NCBI GenBank assembly: GCA_934045905.1
Contig: OW203768.1
Span: 31,153,060-31,217,059, forward strand
From: Leuctra nigra
Lineage: Eukaryota > Arthropoda > Insecta > Plecoptera > Leuctridae
Length of the DNA: 64,000 nt
Reading direction: 5' to 3'
Part shown: positions 37,201 to 41,374 of the stretch, piece by piece
How the letters are laid out: the number at the start of each line of letters is the position of its first letter
Numbering within the stretch: position 1 is the first letter of the stretch
Position numbers and translations under genes: made by a program
Notes under the pieces: generated by a model
What the model was told of the DNA's origin: nothing
Database searches by the model: none
Seen by the model: the letters and a program-made list of their open reading frames with translations, nothing else

Positions 37201-40200
37201 AGGCATCGTATTCCCACTGCCCAAAGTCACACAGCCTGAAACATTCAAGGACTTAAGGCCAATAACATTGTTGCCCATATTGTCGAAAGTCCTAGAGAAG
37301 TTGGTAGCCATTCAGCTCAAGGGCTACCTAGAACGTAACCAACTCCTGCCTGATTCACAGTCCGGCTTCAGGAAGAATCGGAGCACAGTGACAACTCTCC
37401 TAGATATCACAGACGATGCGCTTTCCGCAAGAGACTCTTCAAACGTTACGTCGCTTGTTTTGCTAGATTTCTCAAAGGCATTCGATACGCTAGATCACAA
37501 GTTACTACTGCACATCCTAGCGTACATGGGCTTCGATTCGAATACAGTGGACTGGTTTCGCAGTTACCTTTTGGATCGAGTTCAACGGGTGCGTGTCATC
37601 AAAAACGACACACACTTATTGTCCAACCCCCTGAAGCCAAAATCAGGCGTGCCACAAGGATCAGTGCTGGGGCCATTGTTGTTCACCATCTATACGGCTA
37701 AGTTGTGCGAAGTCGTCCAACACTGTAAAGTTCATACATATGCAGACGACACACAGGTGTATGCTTCATTCCCACCTGCAGATACTTTGAGCTTTGTGCA
37801 GAAGATTAATGAAGACCTTGAGAAGATCCGACTCTTTGCAACTGACCATGGCCTGGTGTTGAACCCAAGCAAATCCTCGTCGATGTTGCTGGGCTCTTCA
37901 TTGCAGCGGAGTAGAGCGATACAACAGGGGTTCGAACTGTCTTTGAACAACTGTACATTACCTATTGTGGACGTCGCAAGAAACTTAGGTTTATGGCTCG
38001 ATAGTGACATGAGATTCGAGGCTCATGTCAAGAAAATCTGCCAGAATGCTGTTGGGAAGCTTAAAGCCTTGTACAGATTCAAAGACCTCATATCAACACC
38101 AGCCAAGCTCCAGCTATCGGAAGCATTAATACTTTCGAAACTGAACTATTGTGATGTTATCTACGGTCCGAATATAACGAAATACACCTCAGCTAAACTC
38201 CAGAGGATACAAAACTGCTGTGTGCGCTTCGTTCTAAGTCTCCGTAGAAATGATTGGCAACATATTACACCGTTCATCAACAGCATGAGATGGCTGAAAC
38301 TTGAGAACCGCAGAAAGCTTCATACCATCTGTTTAGTTCATAAGCTTAACAAATCCAAACAGCCAGCATACCTCAGCAGCAAACTAAACTACCGTAGAAA
38401 TCTTCACGGCCGAAACCTGAGGCACAAAAGCACACTTAACATCAATCACCACAAAACAGCCAAGTATAAAGGATCATTCTCATATGTTGCAGCTACTTTA
38501 TACAATTCATTACCGGACAGAATCAAGACAATCAACAACGACGTTAGTTTCAAGAAAGTAGCCAAAATGTTTCTCCTTGACCAACAAGGAGCCATCGTTC
38601 GCAGGGGATAATGCGGCAGAGAAGTGAAGACTGCAACGATTATGTCTATTTTCCATTTACGTATATTATATTATATTACATTATTCTATTCTTATTTTAT
38701 TTGTTAATTTATTCACAAATTCACAAATCAAATTAATTTATCTTCATGCCCCTATATGATGTTACTTCATCTCAATGTATCACATAGTTTATTATTCCTC
38801 TTACATTATATTGTAATTTTAGCATGGTTATGTGGCAGAGCAGCCTCTGCAGTATACGAAAGCATTCTGCATGCTGAACATCGCCATTTTCGTATTTGTT
38901 ACAACCTGTACACTTACTGAAATAAAGTCTTTTTATTATTTTTATTATTATTATATTATAAAACCAATTCAACCGATTGGTAATAATATACTGTCTGATA
39001 TAAAACCTATGCAACCGATTGGTAATATACCGTCTGCTACAAAACCAATTCAACCGATTGGTAATATACCGTCTGCTTTAAAACCAATTCAACCGATTGG
39101 TAATATACCGTCTGCTATAAAACCTATGCAACCGATTGGTAATATACCGTCTGCTATAAGACCTACGCAATCTATTGGTAATATACCATCTGCTATACAA
39201 CCTATGCAACTGGTTGGTAATATACCATCTGCTATAAAGCCTATTCAACCGGTTGGTAATATACCATCTGCTATAAAACCTATGCAACCGATTGGTAATA
39301 TATCGTCTGCTATAAAACCAATTCAACCGATTGGTAATATACCATCTGCTATACAACCTATGCAACCGGTTGGAAATCGAAGGGTTCGAGCGATTCGTCC
39401 ATTACCAATTAAAGTCAAGCCGGCCATTATACCGCTACCGATAAACACGCAAGGCTAATCCAGCAACTATAGACAACTAGTTTGGAAAGATTTGGACCAT
39501 CATGAGTTTTAAAATACCTAACTTTAGATCTCTTGCCGCCTGACCCAACTATGATTGAAGCTTGATTAACTATGAGTGTGTAATAGTGGTATTCTGTGAT
39601 ATCATTGGTTGTAGGCATGGCAATAGTTTTGGTGTTAATCGATGGTTAAATCTGAATTGTTGTCGATTTATTCAATGCCTAATTTTGACTTGGTTTTGTT
39701 TTTGAAAGTAATACACAATAATTATGTGATAACAAGTATCGGTGTGACCTTGTACATGACTTTGCTAGGCACATTGTTACTTGACCTTGGAAATTCTTTC
39801 GTGTTTCTTGCAATTGCACTTTATTTCCCACTTTTTGAAATATTATACGGTTTGGTCTTAGCTTTATCTCAATGACATATAAAGCACTACTATTAGCTTT
39901 ATATGCCATTTGTTTATCTATAAGGTTGAAGTAATAAATAAATGGATTAGGTAACAGAACATAAATAACAGATAAAAGGAAACTTTCGGTTAGAATAGAG
40001 GTCAGAAATATGTCGTACAATTATTTTACCCCTTACATTTATTTATTTATTTATTTTTATTTATTCAAAACATCTTGCAATAAAAATTGTACATTTTATG
40101 TGGCAAGGAAAACAATCACAAACCATAAACTTCAAATTCACAATAACGTTATAATAATACTTAGAGAACAAAATTACAAGGGAACAAAATTAAATACAAA

Positions 40201-41310
40201 CTATAAAACATCAACATCCATCCCTTATCAATTCCTTAAACCTCTTCACAGTGCAATCTTCCAAAACCAGCTCCAACAACACATTCTTATCCAAACCATT
40301 CCAATCTCGGACCGTTCTGTGAAGAAAGGAATACCTCCCTATATCTGTTTTTGAAAAACATTCCTTTAACATGCCTCTTCATGTTGCAAGAGGTAACGAA
40401 TTAAATTAGAGTAATATTAGTTATGTATACCTTTAATTCAAATTGTAAAATAGTTCTTATTTCTTCCGTAACCAACCAGCCATCTTGTATTTACAAAACA
40501 ATAAAAATAAATCCGTCTTGAAAGTTGTTTTAACAGTTATTTACCTCTATCAGTAAGATTCTGAAAATGATGTAATAATTGAGTCATGAAGCAAAACTCG
40601 CCTTGATCACTTTAGAAAAAAATTAACGCACTGATTATTTAATATTTTCCAATCTTGATCGGGACTTATGAGTAAAAGATATATGTAAAATCTGTCAACT
40701 ATGTGCAAGTAAACTAAAAAGCTTGTTTATAGTCAAAATTAGTATTTTTCGACATCGATTCACAAACAAACAAAACGCGTATAATCCATGTATGAACATC
40801 ATTTTGGACGCAAATCTCACCCTAATCTACAAATCAATATGGGGCAAAAATGTTTTTGTATGTAATTTTAATGCATGACCATCTTTTGGAAAATTATCAA
40901 ATATTTTCAAAATAGGATAATTGGAATAAAAATATCTAAATTCAAATTAAAAGTTGTGATTTTGCTATCTTATATAAGTCGCTATCTTGATTTTAAAATG
41001 TATACTTTTATCCAAACACACTCTGTTTACGTTTTTCGCTATTTTATAAAATTATAAAAATGGAAATGTGAGTTTTGCTTTTATAGGACTCATGTTTATC
41101 ACAAACTGAATTATAATGTATATTTTGACACCTATTATGTTGATCGAACAGGTAAGCCAACACTCCTCTTGACCAAGTTGGCTCAGGCATCGCTCTGGCG
41201 ACTTTCCCTCCAGAGGTCCCGATCTTCCTGGTTACCTCAGGAGCATGTCTAACTAATATGTCACAACCGCCTCCCTCCCACCGTCCATCGATAACCATTC
41301 TTCATGATAC

Positions 41311-41374
<64 letters not shown>

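Larger units (their letters stand above)
33762..38956 (+). mobile_element. CR1-like LINE, recent insertion in a coding exon
   Basis: 5195 bp with ORF1 (SGNH-hydrolase type), ORF2 (endonuclease plus reverse transcriptase), a 3' UTR with AATAAAG near 38920 and a TTATTA-rich tail, flanked by a 19-bp duplication. ORF1 with an esterase-like domain followed by an AP-type endonuclease and RT is the CR1-type layout. The ORF1 frame is open from the first base of the insert, so the element may be slightly 5'-truncated. The only interruption from 33764 to 38611 is a TGA between the ORFs. Confidence 0.9.
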
